Origin: Anaeramoeba flamelloides
Taxonomy: Eukaryota > Metamonada > Anaeramoebidae
DNA: 64,000 nucleotides
Direction: 5' to 3'
Assembly: GCA_027625915.1 (NCBI GenBank)
Contig: JANTQA010000070.1
Span: 5,275,001-5,339,000, forward strand
Notes under the pieces: generated by a model
The model's database searches: none
Told to the model about the DNA's origin: nothing
What the model saw: the letters and a program-made list of their open reading frames with translations, nothing else
Position numbers and translations under genes: made by a program
In this document: piece by piece, positions 20,041 to 31,735 of the stretch
Numbering within the stretch: the first letter of the stretch is position 1
How the letters are laid out: each line of letters opens with the position of its first letter

Positions 20041-21317
20041 TTTAATTTATCTGAAATCAAGTTACACACTCCTTGAAGAAAGAAAAAAGGATTGTCTTTT
20101 TTTAGTGGGGTATTGTTATTTTGGCTCAGAGGGGAATAATAAACCTTAAATCAAAATTTATAGAGGCTCAGATTATAATATTATATCTTAAGGGATTCTT
20201 CACGATAAAGGAAAATTTTTCACTTTTTTGCAATTTTGAAGAGGATCAGAAAATAATATTTTTTAATTTGGAGGTATTTCATTAATTTGAATTCGTTAAA
20301 GGGCCTATTTCATTCCTTAGATTTTTTAAAGTTTTTTTTCAAGTCTCAAAGAAATAGTAACATAGAATGTTCGGTTAAATTGCTTAAAATGGTGATTCAA
20401 ATGTTGAATGACTTATTCATTATCCTTATATCAGTCTTTCAATTGTGGCATTTAATTTTTTTATTTTTTATTTTCTCATCATTTTTGAATTTTTTGTTTC
20501 AGGACAACAATAAGTATATAAGAAAGATTGTTTTATCAGTGAAATTTGGGATAAATAGATTTTTTTTAAAAGGCACAACAATATAACAATTGGGAGAACC
20601 ACAAAAGGAAAAACAAATACAGCTTTAATAGTTAGAAAATCCCCTAAAAAATAATTATTATCCTACAAAATATCTGATTTGGGCTATTAAACACTTGGAT
20701 TTGGTGGAATTAGAGAATTGAATATGATCACATTTTATCAAATTTTAAACCCATAATAGCTATAAGTTTTATTCTAAAAATCTAAAATTATCTTCTTCAA
20801 AAAAAAAAAAAAAAACTATCTGAATAAAAAAAAAAAAAAATCGAAATAATTATATCAATTCTTTTCTCTTTTTTATATTGTTTAAAATTACTAAAAAAGA
20901 AATATCAAATAATTTTTGAAAAAATAAATGTTTAGAGAATCTATAATCACACACCACTAAAATAAAATACTCTACTCGTATCTCTCTCAAATTTTTAACC
21001 TGTCTAATGATCTAGCTACTCCCTTAATACCCAATACTCGTGTTTTAATGTTTGAAAGCAATCAATATCAACCAAACTTAACAGTAGTTACATTTTCAAA
21101 AGAGTGGATGCCATCTACAAAAGAAATAATTTAGTAAATAAATATTCAATGATCAATAATTTTAATAACCATATGAGCAACTCTTGTTTGGAAATAATCT
21201 GAATACACAGCTGCTAATGCTCAAAAAAAAATGTTTTAATTAAAATAGTCTTTAAGAAGCACCTTAAAAAACAAAAAATAAAACAAAAAATACTGTAAAA
21301 ATCCAATTCTCATACTT
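20041..21317. other. Intergenic with one coding-like patch
   Basis: Mostly A+T-rich spacer. Around 20340-20760 on the plus strand the composition is less biased, and short stretches read like protein (see findings), but no intact gene can be drawn. The 20930-21130 part is relatively C-rich and has no partner in the window. Confidence 0.35.
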
Positions 21318-21487
21318 AAAATTTTATCTCAATGTCCAATAAGAAAGATTAAATAAATGTCTAAAAATATCATTTCTAATTGATTTTCGAAAGATATTTG
21401 GGTTTTTTCAGCTAATAATTAATTCATAATATTTGGAACCTGAATTAAAAATTTTTCTTTTTTTAATTGGAAAATAACAGTACCATA
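21318..21487 (+). repeat. Dispersed ~165-bp repeat family D, copy 1
   Basis: Landmarks are AAATATCATTTCTAATTGAT, AAGATATTTGGG and TTTTAATTGGAAAATAACAG. Other copies lie at 25026-25190, 25193-25330, 40594-40750 and, inverted, 42545-42690. Confidence 0.65.
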
Positions 21488-21584
21488 ACAATTAATTTAA
21501 TCTTAACAACTATCGTTTTTTAGGTGCACTTTACTTTTTACAAGAATTAACTTGGTTTTAATTTGAAAAAAGATAAGATCACTA

Positions 21585-22612
21585 CAGTTTGTTCAATAAC
21601 CCGTGTCAAGTTCAATAAATATTTTTTTTTCGACCTTTATTGTGGTTTTTTTAAAAAAGTTTTTTTAAGTGTTGTTTTCCGACTTTTTTAATTTACTTGT
21701 TTTTAATTGTTGTTGAAATGAAAAGTTATCAAGAGTGTCTTTGTTTTTAGTAGAAAAGTCTATCTTGTTAATAATATTGTCCTTCTTGAAGTCATAAAAG
21801 AAATTTTTTTTCAAAGTATCAAAGAAATATTTTATCTTCTAATTGAATGAAAAATTGAAAGATCTTGGCATAGGCAATGAAAATTGAGCTTTTTAGTGGC
21901 TTAATTTCCTCTCAATAAGAAAATTGTTGTTATGAATTGATTTATAAATAATTTGGTCATTGGTAATGTTCTTGAATTTTAAAAAGAATAAAATATTTGC
22001 TAATTAAATTTTTTATTCAATATGAAATATTCTTTCATTTTGGATTCATATCTCATCCAATAAATGAAAAAAAAGAATGTAAACAAATAAATAAAGTCAA
22101 ACAATTACAAGACCTGATTTGAAGACGATTGACTTGAGGAAAAAAGTAAATTGAAATGAATTTTTTTTCTTTTCTTGATCAAAAAACTTTGAAAAATTTA
22201 TATCTCATTTTTTTGATAGTGTCGAGTTATCAGTCAAAAAGTTTTTAAGAAACTGATTTTATCCTTTTTAGTGTTTATTTTTGTTATTAATCAAATTGAA
22301 AGATATGGTTATTGTAGATTTTGTATTGGTTTGTTCAAATTTTGTTGAATAAGATCTCTTTTATGAGGAGACTGGAATTGAAGGTTGTAGAAAAACATTT
22401 CGATAAAATGAAATATTGTACATATTGTTTGATATGAAAGCAAGGTTAAACGGAACTATATTTTTTCTAAAACACAAAATAAAAACATAAAACCACAGTT
22501 AAAAAAAAAAAAAAACATTTAAAAAAAAAAAACAACAGTTATTTCAAAAAAAAACACTAATAATTTTTAAAAACACAAAAAGGGACGATTACACGGGTTA
22601 TTGAACAAACTA
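21585..22612 (+). mobile_element. TIR element, 1.03 kb, TA-flanked, no transposase
   Basis: The left end is CAGTTTGTTCAATAACCCGT, and the reverse complement of the right end is TAGTTTGTTCAATAACCCGT. TA occurs directly outside both ends (21583-21584 and 22613-22614). A second inverted block lies just inside (AATTTTTAAAAACAC on the right). No reading frame longer than about 60 codons is present, so it is non-autonomous. The CAGT terminus and TA target point to the Tc1/mariner superfamily. Confidence 0.8.
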
Positions 22613-24003
22613 TAGTAAAATATGCACCTTCTCAATGGCTTTTTTGATCACATCTTCTCTCTTAAATGATCGATTATTGTTTAGCAGAACTCATTCTAGA
22701 CTATAAAACTTTTAATGTTGGTAATTGTAGTGTCTATCAGGAAATAAAACCAAAAAGGTCGTCAAAAATCATTCAGTTTTTTTTTCATTGGATAAATTCT
22801 ATTTCAATTATTAATTGTTAATTGTGTGCTAAAGTCTTTTTTCCAAAATAACACAATGAGTAAAGTTAACAAGTTAAAAATAAACACCGTTGAGAGGCCA
22901 AAAAGTAGTTGTTAAAAAAAACTTCATCTCAAGACAATGGTGGTTGTATTAGTTTATTTTACAAAAATTTTTTCAAAAATTTGATCTATTTTTCGAGTAA
23001 AAAAATTTTCACTTTTAATTTTTTAATTTAAAAAATTTCTTTTTTGTGTGGGAGAATTTTAAAAAAGAAACATCGATTTAACTTATTTGATATTTTGGAT
23101 TTCTTGGTTTATTTAATTGAATTTGAAATTTAAAAGTGATATAATTTCATCTCTTTATTTTCGATTCTGAAATATGCTGTTCTTTTGGGTTTGTGAGTCT
23201 ACAAAAAGAATACAATTTATTTCAATCAAAAAGGCCAAACATAATTAATCAAAACTCAAATTTCAATTTATTTCTTTGAAAAATGAAGAAAAAGGTTTGA
23301 TCCAAAAATTTTTTCCTTTTATTATTCAAAAATCAGGAAGTCAAAAGCCTTCTTGAATAAAGAAAGAAACCTTTCAATCCGAGACAGTCTTGCCATTGAT
23401 CTAAGGGTTCTTATAACACAATACTTTTACAATTATTTAATTGGGTTTTTGGTTCAAAATTTAATTTTGAATGATCTCTGAGGTGTAACAAAAAGTTATT
23501 TTGGTTTCATATACTAGATCGCTATTTGTTTTTGTAGAACAAAAGTTCGAGTTTAACATTTGTAGAGAAAATATTTTTTTAAAAAGTATGTCCCCAAGAG
23601 TAAAGTACCAAAAAAATTCTCAAGAAAAACAAAAGTGAACTCAAAGATTCAGAAACAAAAAAAAAAACAATTAAACCCCACTTTATGAACAATTTTTGTT
23701 CAATAAAGTCAGAAACTCACCAGATTATTAAAAAAATTATATTATTATTTAATACGTAATCCGTACTTTTTTTGATTCTTTCAGTTTTACTTGAGAGGCA
23801 AACAAACTCCTTTTCAATTAATCCCAATTTCCTCAAAATTCTTTTTCCAAAATCATTTTTTTTTCAACACATTTTCTTTTTAATTTGTTTTTTGGATCAA
23901 TTTTTTTTTTTTTTTTTTCAAAAATTATTTTGTTAATTTCTTCAACGCAAATCAAAATTTACAAAATTACAAAATAATATATCTTATTTGAACTATTTTC
24001 AAG
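22613..24003. other. Intergenic, 5' flank of the PNUTS-like gene
   Basis: 1.4 kb of A+T-rich sequence with a poly-T run near 23905. The bases just before the ATG at 24004 are A-rich and T-poor. No gene recognised. Confidence 0.45.
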
Positions 24004-27000
24004 ATGAACATTGTATCCCAACAAAATCAGAACTCTTTTCACGTTTCCAGTTTTAATCAAAACCACAAGATCAGCCATGATGATCTTGGTAATTTTTTAA
24101 TTTTAAATAACAAAGAAATGATTTTAAAATTCCTTGTAAATAATAAAGGTGTTGAAATGATTTTAAATTTAATTTTAAATACAATTAAAACTCGTGACAC
24201 AAATAAGATTTTCCAAATTTTAAATACTCTTATGAAGTTAAGTCAAAATAAAACCATTCTTTCAAAAGGTCTTTTTCTTTTTCCTGTTTTGGCTACTAAG
24301 ATCGAAAAAATTATTTTGAAGAATGGCTCCTATCTGTTTTCGAATCATGAACAAAAGATAAAAACGAGTATAAATGGTTTGGTTCAACAATTAAAAATCA
24401 ACAGCCAAGAGTTTTCGCGTAAAAGAAGTTACCAAGAAAATTTTACAATCGAACGTGAGATATTGCCTCTCAAAAGAAAAAAAACGCTTTTGAAAAAATT
24501 CCTCGTTAGCAAAAGATCGTCACCAAATAAGGGTATTTATTTTTTTTTCTTTTTCTTTTTTTTTATACTTTTTTTATTTTTTTTTTTTTATCTTTTTGTT
24601 TTTTTTTAACGATTGTTTCTTTATTGTTGAACAAAAGAATTCGATACAACATTCTTTGTACTTTTCTGAAAATAAACAAAAACCAATTCTTTTGATTTTT
24701 CCAACACCCCCAGATTTCGTTCAGTTTTTTTTATCCTGTTACAATCAAATTATCATATTAAATCAAAATTTTAGTTAAAAGCTAAATACACTGGTATTTG
24801 AAATTCAAATGGGATAAAATATCGTCTGATATTCATTTTTTCAATTCAGAAATACTGACTTTCATGAGTATTCTTAATTGTACAATGTTTACCTGGTGTG
24901 TACAATAAAAATTGAACAAACAAATAGAGACACAAATTACAACCTATTTATTTGAAAAGTTTCTTAATACAAAAAGCAGAATGAGAGGAGAATTTTTTCT
25001 CTTATAAAATTCAAATGCCAGTTTTGAAGCTTCAAATTAAATATCTAGAAATATCATTTCTAAGTGATTTTGTGAAGATATTAGGTATTTTTTCAACTAA
25101 TTATTAAATATTTTGAGTTCCATGAAATAAAATTTTATGTTTATTAGCCGGAAAGCCACAGTATTAAAAATTTTATCTCCTCGTTCAATAAAGAGGCTTC
25201 AAATTAAATCTCGAAATATATCAGTTCTAATTGATATTGTCAAGATATTAGGTTGCTTTCAACAAATAATTAAATATTTTGAGTCACTTGAAATAAAAAT
25301 TTTGATTTTCTAATTGGAAAATAATAGTATACTTTCGTTTTTCCTTTTGTTAAGAACTGTAAACCCATGATTTTAAACATCAAGACATTTAAAGTGGTAC
25401 TAAATAACCAATTTTTTGCTTAATCCATTACTAAAAATTTAATAATGATCGAAATATTGGATAACTGTTGAGATAAAAAAAACAGATCATTAAGTTGATA
25501 ACAACAGAAAAAAAAAGTAATAGGGGTCTTTAATAAAATTTACAAAAGAATTATAAAGATATGAATGAGATGAAATTGCAATTTTTTGACAAAAAAATGA
25601 GAATAAGATTTTTCTTTTTTCAATTTTTAGGCAAAAAATCACTTTTATCTCTAAAATTTGTTAATTATTACATAATTTTTTAAACAAAACAAAGAAATAT
25701 TTTTAATGTTTTACATTAATTCAAGATCTAACCTCAAAATTCAATTTAAATCTAAAAAAAGTATATTTGTAATTCCTACCTTCAAATATTAAAGCCATAA
25801 AAAAAGCATTGGTTAGTTTTGCTTGTAAACTCCATTTCAAAATTCTTTACCCATTAAAAATCAAATTTTAAAAAAAATATTTTTATAAATTGAAGTTGTC
25901 TATTATAATAAAAAAATTACTATTTTAATATTCAATTCTATACAATAGAAATATTTGGTTTTCATCTAAAAATAAAATAAAAAAAAGTAAAAATAAAATA
26001 ACAAAAAATTGGGCCATTTATTATGAAATTTGGGTTATTTGAATAATAAATGGGAAAAATTTTCACTTTATTTTCTATTTTTTTCTTTTTTCAAATAGAG
26101 ATCACAAATTACGATATGCTTCTTTGAAAACTCTATTTACAAAAGAAAAAGGAAAATGAAGCGACAAGTCAAATTTTTTTTCCCATTTATAATGCAAATG
26201 CCAGTAGCAAAGTCTATAGTAGTCAACATGGACTATTATTACCACTGTACATTCAAAATTAAATTCTTACTAGAAAAAAAAAATAATTCAATTTTATATT
26301 AACTTTTTATCAGGTTGGTTGACCAACATTTTTTCCGAAATATTTTGGATACACTAAATTTAAGAGTAAAAATCTTAAAAAAACAAATACAAATAGTCAA
26401 AAATAAATTTTTTTAATTGTTCAATTATTAATTATTTGTGACTGTTATTATCCAATTTAAAAAGTAAAAGTTGAATTTCAAATCTCAAAGTGTGTCATCA
26501 CAACTGGTAGATAACAAAAAAAAAAAAAAAAAAAAAAAAAAAACAAGAACTACAAACCAATTAACACATAAATTGTTACAATATTAATTAAACTCGTCTT
26601 TATTGGTCTTTTGAGATAAAATTTAATTTTTTTTTTTTAATTGAAATTTAACAATTTTTTAGGATCTCAAAAAAAGAAATTGTTTATTTGAATCAAACTT
26701 TCAAACGTATTAATCTTTTCAAATTCTGTGGAGCGGTGTAGTAATACCAACTAAAAGGCAGGGATCTAAAATATTTGTCTTCGTGATATAACTTGATTAC
26801 GAGCCATTTTAATATATATATATATTTTTTTACAATTTCACAATAATTTCCTCAATTTTTAATCAATTTTCCATTATTTATTTAACCTTCTATTTATTTA
26901 TTTTTTTTATGAAAAAAAAAAGCAAATTTAGCAGTTAAACCAACACAATTTTATATTAAAAACAAGATTATTACAGACTTAGAAATTAAAAAATCGCTTG

Positions 27001-28055
27001 AATTAGCAGACTACAATAAATTTATTAATAAAAACATAACAAACGGCAAGAATAAAGAAATAAAGAAACCACAAAAAAAGATTAAAACAAAAAAATCTGT
27101 AACTTATAAGTCAGTTGAAAAATTGACAACCATTGAAACATTTGAAAAATCTGTAACCAATAAAAAAATTGTAAATAGAACAAATAATAACAAAAGGTAC
27201 AATAATAAAAGAAATGCTTGGAAAGTGCCCATGCTGATTATAAAGTCTGATCAACAAAAGAAAATTAAAGAGCACTCAAAAGAAAAAAGTCAACAAGAGT
27301 ATAGACAAAATGGCGAACTTCGTGAAATTTATATCTTTGGAAACAAGCCACCATTTTCACCCGATGAACCAAAAGAAGAAGAAAAAAAAGAAGAAAAAGA
27401 AGAAAAAGAAGAAGAAGAAAAGAAGGGAATCGCAATTATTAGTTGGAATAAAATGATCATCCAAAATACTGAAAACCAAAATGTAAATTTTCAGAATAAT
27501 TATAATAATAGCATTAATTCAAACAATTTCCATGGCAACCAGAACCAGAATCAAAATTTGAATTCACTTCCTTATCAAAGCCAAATCAATGATCAGCAGC
27601 AACCCCAACAAAGCTACCAATACCAACAACAGTTTGTTCCAAATAACCCAAACCAAAATTATCAACCACAATTTGGACAAAATAACCAACAATTCGTCTC
27701 GACAAATAACCAACAATTTGAACAAAGAAATGATAATTATTTATATCAAAATAACGCATACGAGCAAATTCCAATGAATTCAAATTTTAATTCTCATCAA
27801 CAGCCAATGCAATCGAATTTTATACCACAGGATAATTATTATCCAAACCAACAGAATAATTATCAACAGTGGCAACCAATGAACCAGCCAACTTATAACC
27901 AACCACAGAATTCAGATTACCCAACACACCCCGATTCCTACAATTCTTTTCACATTAATAATAATATTAGACCACCAAACCATCATCAAAACCATCATCA
28001 TCACCCTTCACAAAATATTAATCATCATCAATATTATTTAGAACAGCAATATTAA
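24004..28055 (+). CDS. PNUTS-like PP1 regulatory subunit, two exons
   Basis: Exon 1 is 24004-24532 (donor G|GTATTT) and exon 2 is 26923-28055 (acceptor AAAAAG|CA). The phases match (1 nt + 2 nt), giving 553 aa. Residues about 30-135 are an all-helical TFIIS N-terminal-like domain (MILNLILNTIKTRDTNKIF, FPVLATKIEKIIL). Residues 233-238 read KKSVTY, close to the RVxF PP1-docking motif of animal PNUTS (KTVTW). Residues 275-326 contain A-W-K-V-P, a KEKSQQEYRQNGELREIYIF helix and PPFSPDEP, matching the order of the PNUTS segment W-x-x-P, Q-x-x-R-E, L-x-E, EP. A KE-rich run and a long Asn/Gln/Pro/Tyr region ending His-rich (HHQNHHHH) follow; the animal CCCH zinc finger is absent. In animals PNUTS targets PP1 to chromatin and RNA polymerase II. 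Domain order is what I see; the family name is inference from remembered sequences. Confidence 0.62.
24789..25023 (+). mobile_element. TIR element family H, copy in PNUTS-like intron
   Basis: The left end CACTGGTATTTGAAATTCAA follows TA at 24787-24788. The right end TATAAAATTCAAATGCCAG is its inverse. About 235 bp, non-coding, inside the 2.39-kb intron. Confidence 0.65.
25026..25330 (+). repeat. Family D repeat, two tandem copies (period 167)
   Basis: GAAGCTTCAAATTAAATAT at 25026 and GAGGCTTCAAATTAAATCT at 25193 begin two successive units. Each continues AAATAT-CA-TTCTAA-TGAT, AAGATATTAGGT, AATTAAATATTTTGAGT and TTGGAAAATAATAG or a degraded form of it. Both lie in the PNUTS-like intron. Confidence 0.7.
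25828..26036 (-). mobile_element. TIR element family K, short copy in intron
   Basis: Compared with 34965-35194 it is the reverse complement over its full length. The left end AACTCCATTTCAAAATTCTT follows TA at 25826-25827. The right end carries GGGCCATTTATTATGAAATT. It lacks the about 280-bp gene-like interior of the 512-bp copies. Confidence 0.7.
26032..26204 (+). mobile_element. TIR element family H, copy abutting family K
   Basis: The left end GGTTATTTGAATAATAAATG and the right end CATTTATAATGCAAATGCCAG form inverted repeats, with TA at 26205-26206. The interior AGAGATCACAAATTACGATA matches 24930-24950 and, inverted, 9390-9440. It directly adjoins the family K copy in the same intron. 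Confidence 0.6.
26517..26543 (+). repeat. A homopolymer of 27
   Basis: Uninterrupted A run inside the PNUTS-like intron, about 380 nt before the acceptor. Confidence 0.85.
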
Positions 28056-28232
28056 GTTGCTATTATATATTTATTTTATTATTATTATTATTTTTTTTTA
28101 ATCATTCTGTATTTATCAATATATAAATATCGATATAATATTATTTATTCTTTTTGAATTTTTTTTTTTAACTCGCAAAAAAATTGTAAATAAAAAATAA
28201 ATATTATTGCCATATGATGATTTTTATTTATA

Positions 28233-28741
28233 AACTAAAATTCAAAATAAATGGCCCACCTTATATTTCAATTTTGAATTACTTTTGTATCGTTTTGAAG
28301 TTTTTCCTCTCACAATGAAAAGTTTGCAAATAAATCATTTTTTCTCTTTTTTATTTTTTCAAAAGTGTTTTGTTAAAATGGAAAATGAAAATGAAAAATT
28401 TGAAAGAAGTAACAGATGAATTAATGGAAAAATTGGTTTCAAATATGACAAAGAGATTAGATTTAGTTATTCAAAGGGAAGGAGAATCAATAAATGGGTT
28501 TTATTAATTTTTAAAAAAAATTTTTTATGAAATTCTTATTTCAAAATAAATTCCCCAATTTTTTTTAAAATTTTTTTTTAACTTTTTTTATTTTATTTTT
28601 TGAAGAAAAACAAATACCCCTGGAGTAGTGAACCAAATACTAAAATAAAAATTTTTATATTATAATAGATAACTACAAGTATTAAAAATATTTTTCTTTA
28701 AATTTTGATTTTTGATGGGCCAATGATTTTGAATGATAGTT
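28233..28741 (+). mobile_element. TIR element family K, long copy 2, TA-flanked
   Basis: 509 bp. The left end is AACTAAAATTCAAAATAAAT then GGCCCA, and the right end in reverse complement starts AACTATCATTC. TA lies outside both ends (28231-28232 and 28742-28743). It is about 90% identical to 3069-3580, including the shared gene-like interior. It inserted about 180 bp after the stop of the PNUTS-like gene. Confidence 0.75.
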
Positions 28742-30805
28742 TATATCACCATAAAATTATTTAACTAATTCTAGATATATAAATCATATACATTTTTTTT
28801 ACATTTTAAATTTTATTTTTATTGATCAAATATTGTATTGGTTATTGCAAAAAATAAATAAATATAAAAGGCACAATTCTTTATTTTAATAGATATTCCA
28901 TATTTTTAGAATTATTATTATTTACGTAATTATTGCCGAATACACATACGCAAAAAGTGATATCTTGCTATTTTTAGTTTTTTTTTACTAAATTTGTCAT
29001 TTATTAAAACAAAATAAATAAGTTTTTTTTTTTTTTTTTCATTAATATTTTTTTAATTTACTACATCAATTTTATTTAATAATTATCAAATAAAAAATCT
29101 TTTTCTTAAATTTTAATTTTCAATTATTTTATTTTTTTTTTTAGATTTTTTTTTGTTTAGAAAGATTTATTTCTGTCTGAATTTGATCATTTCGAGAGTT
29201 CACATTTTGATTCTTTTTCGAAAATTACCTCAATTGTTTTTTTTTTTTTTTGATTCCAAGGAATCAGAACATTCTTTTTTATTAGAAGGAGTAGTCTCAA
29301 GTATTTCGTGTTTACATTCGGTGATTCAAATTATCCCTTTATTTTCAAAATTTAATAATTAATATATATATATATATAAATATATTATTTTTATGAATAA
29401 AATGAACTTAATATTTCTCAAAAAAAATAATTATTAGATGCTTACCTTATTATGATTTTAGTTATACTCATTTTTTCGCTAATCCTTGTGTTTTATGTTT
29501 ATTCTCATAAGAACATTATTTTACTTTGAAATGGAATCAAAAGAACCCTTTTTTAATAGAGTTTTTTTTTATCAAATAAAAAATCTTTTTTTAATTCCAT
29601 TGTGATCAGAATAAAATATTTTTTGATGTTCTTGAAAAATTATTTTTAATAGGTACTTTAGCAAGTTGAAAAATGTTTGATAAAAACTAATTCAATTGGA
29701 ATTATTTTTATATTAATATTCCAGATTTTGAATTTTTGAGATTCTAAAAATTGAATTATGTTGGTAACACTGATCATTTTGTTTTCACTAATTTTTAAAA
29801 ATTTGAATTTAGCAATCTGGTTAAACATTGGGATGATTGTAAAGTAATTGATTTATTTTATTTTAAGTGATCAGTACTCTAAGATAATATTACAAAATTT
29901 TAAAATATTTTATTTCTGATATTCTCTACTTACAAATTTCTTTGATGCTAAGTGTATAAAAAATTCTGATAAATTAGGAAATATAAAAAAGAATATTTTT
30001 TTTTTGTGATTTTTTTTTAAACTCTTTTTTTTTCAAAAAGAAAAGTATTAAAGTAATTTACTATCTTATTTATAAATATTTTTTATCTTGTTTATTATAA
30101 GTTAGATTATAATTACAGAATAAAAAGTAAGAGTTTTCATGGAGTATTAAAGAAATTTTTAATTCATTTTTGAGATAATTGTTTTTGTTAACCAACAAAA
30201 TTGAAATATTTAACAAATTGAAACAATTTGAATAACTTTAAGAAGTATAGTTATAATTATTAGAGTTTTTAAATTATTTTACAAATTTTACTCAGAAAAT
30301 GTATTTTATTAATACGAAATTTTATTTTATTAAAATATAAAATTTCTTGAAGATATTTGGGAATTATGTAATTTTATCCACAAAATTCAATATCAATTTA
30401 TTTATGAAAAAAATGATTTAAATTGTTATAACGATTCTTGTGAATAAGACTCAACAATTTGTTAAAAATATTTTTTAAAAGTTGAAAAAATTTTTATAAT
30501 TTTTTCCTCTTTTTTTGAAAACGAGAAAACAACTTTTATTAAAATTTTAAAACAAAATTTTTTACTTAATAAATCTAAATTTCATAAATAAATGTAGTTA
30601 AAATTCTATCAAATTTTCATTTATTTAATCACCTATACCACAATTAGTTTTATTGGCTAAGATTTGAATTGAAATATTAATTATTAAAAATAATTCCAAA
30701 ATAAACTGTTTTATTTCCAAATCAAGACTTTGCAAAGTAAAACTAAAAATAATTCTTCAATTTTATAGAATTAACTTAATTTTGATAAAAATAATAGATT
30801 GCTTA
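28742..30805. repeat. Intergenic with two loosely repeated segments
   Basis: 29185-29565 is loosely collinear with 12145-12500. 29868-30220 matches 63160-64000 in two blocks, one around TTCTCTACTTACAAATT against TTCTCTACTTGTAAATT and the other around TTGTTAACCAACAAAATTGA against TGGTTAACCAAAAAAATGA. An (AT) tract lies near 29362-29376. No gene was recognised. Confidence 0.4.
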
Positions 30806-31000
30806 GAGCCAGTTCCACTTTTAATACACAAACTTTCAACGAAATTTAAGACACAAAACAATCTCAAATTAAGGCACAAAAGTTGTAATTTTTTTTACAC
30901 AATTTATTTTACTAAAATCTGAATTTTGTACCGTAATTTGGGATTTTTATTGCTCTTTAATTTTCCTTGAAAGTATGTGTATTAAAAGTGGAACTGGCTT
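30806..31000 (+). mobile_element. Palindromic TA-flanked element family P, copy 5
   Basis: 195 bp. The left end GAGCCAGTTCCACTTTTAAT and the reverse complement of the right end AAGCCAGTTCCACTTTTAAT match at 19 of 20 positions. TA is at 30804-30805 and 31001-31002. Confidence 0.85.
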
Positions 31001-31184
31001 TATTATCGTTTTATCTTCGAATCAAGTAAAGATATTGTATTTCAATAAATAAATTCCAATAAATAAATGGATTAGATGGTTAACTCATCTATTTACTAAG
31101 CCAAAAAAACAAATGATACATAAAAAAAAGAAAAATCCTTTGAAAGATCTTTACAAGATTTCAATATATTTTTGAAAAATACTA

Positions 31185-31735
31185 ATCTATTTTTCAAAAT
31201 TTTAGACTCATTTTCTAATGTTAATGGGTATTTTTTTGAAATTTTAACCCATTATTCTTATCAAAAAAATAATTTCTAAATTTTAGGGTTAAAATAATTT
31301 ATTCTAACTTTTCAAATTATTTTTGTATTGCTTTTTCAAATTTTTGTTTTCTTTTTTTTTTTGAAAAATTTTTCTTTTTCTTTTGCTTTTCTTTTTTATA
31401 TTTTACCAAAGATCATGTTTAAAAAAAATTAAAGATCTTCGAAAAGATAAATAATTACTCAGAAAATTGAGACTATACAAGATCTTTTATAATAAAATAA
31501 CTTATTCATAAAAAAAATTATTTTTAACTTTTTTCAGTGAAAGTTCAGTAATAAAAAACTGGTAATGTTCATTTCAAAAAATGTGACTCACCTTTTTTTA
31601 GTTTTTTGTTTTATTTTTTTTTTTTAATTTTTAATTTATCAGATAAATATAAGTTTAGAATGATTTTAACTTGAATTAAAAATCAGATTTAATTCTGAGT
31701 TGTTCTTGAATAGTAAATGATTTTTTTTTTCAATT
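31185..31735 (+). repeat. Direct repeat family C, copy 1
   Basis: Collinear with 32945-33430, 1.7 kb away. The longest shared run is around TCAGTGAAAGTTCAGTAATA followed by AAAAACTGGTAATG. TTCTAATGTTAATGGG against ATAATGTTAATAGG and AGATCTTCGAAAAGA are also shared. Confidence 0.75.

Noticed and set aside
20930-21130. C-richer patch as a tRNA or structured RNA gene
   Set aside because: No cloverleaf, no T-loop GGTTCGAA-like box and no strong stem could be found.
27586-27783. Overlapping frames in both strands of the PNUTS-like C-terminus
   Set aside because: They arise from the Asn/Gln-rich low-complexity coding sequence.
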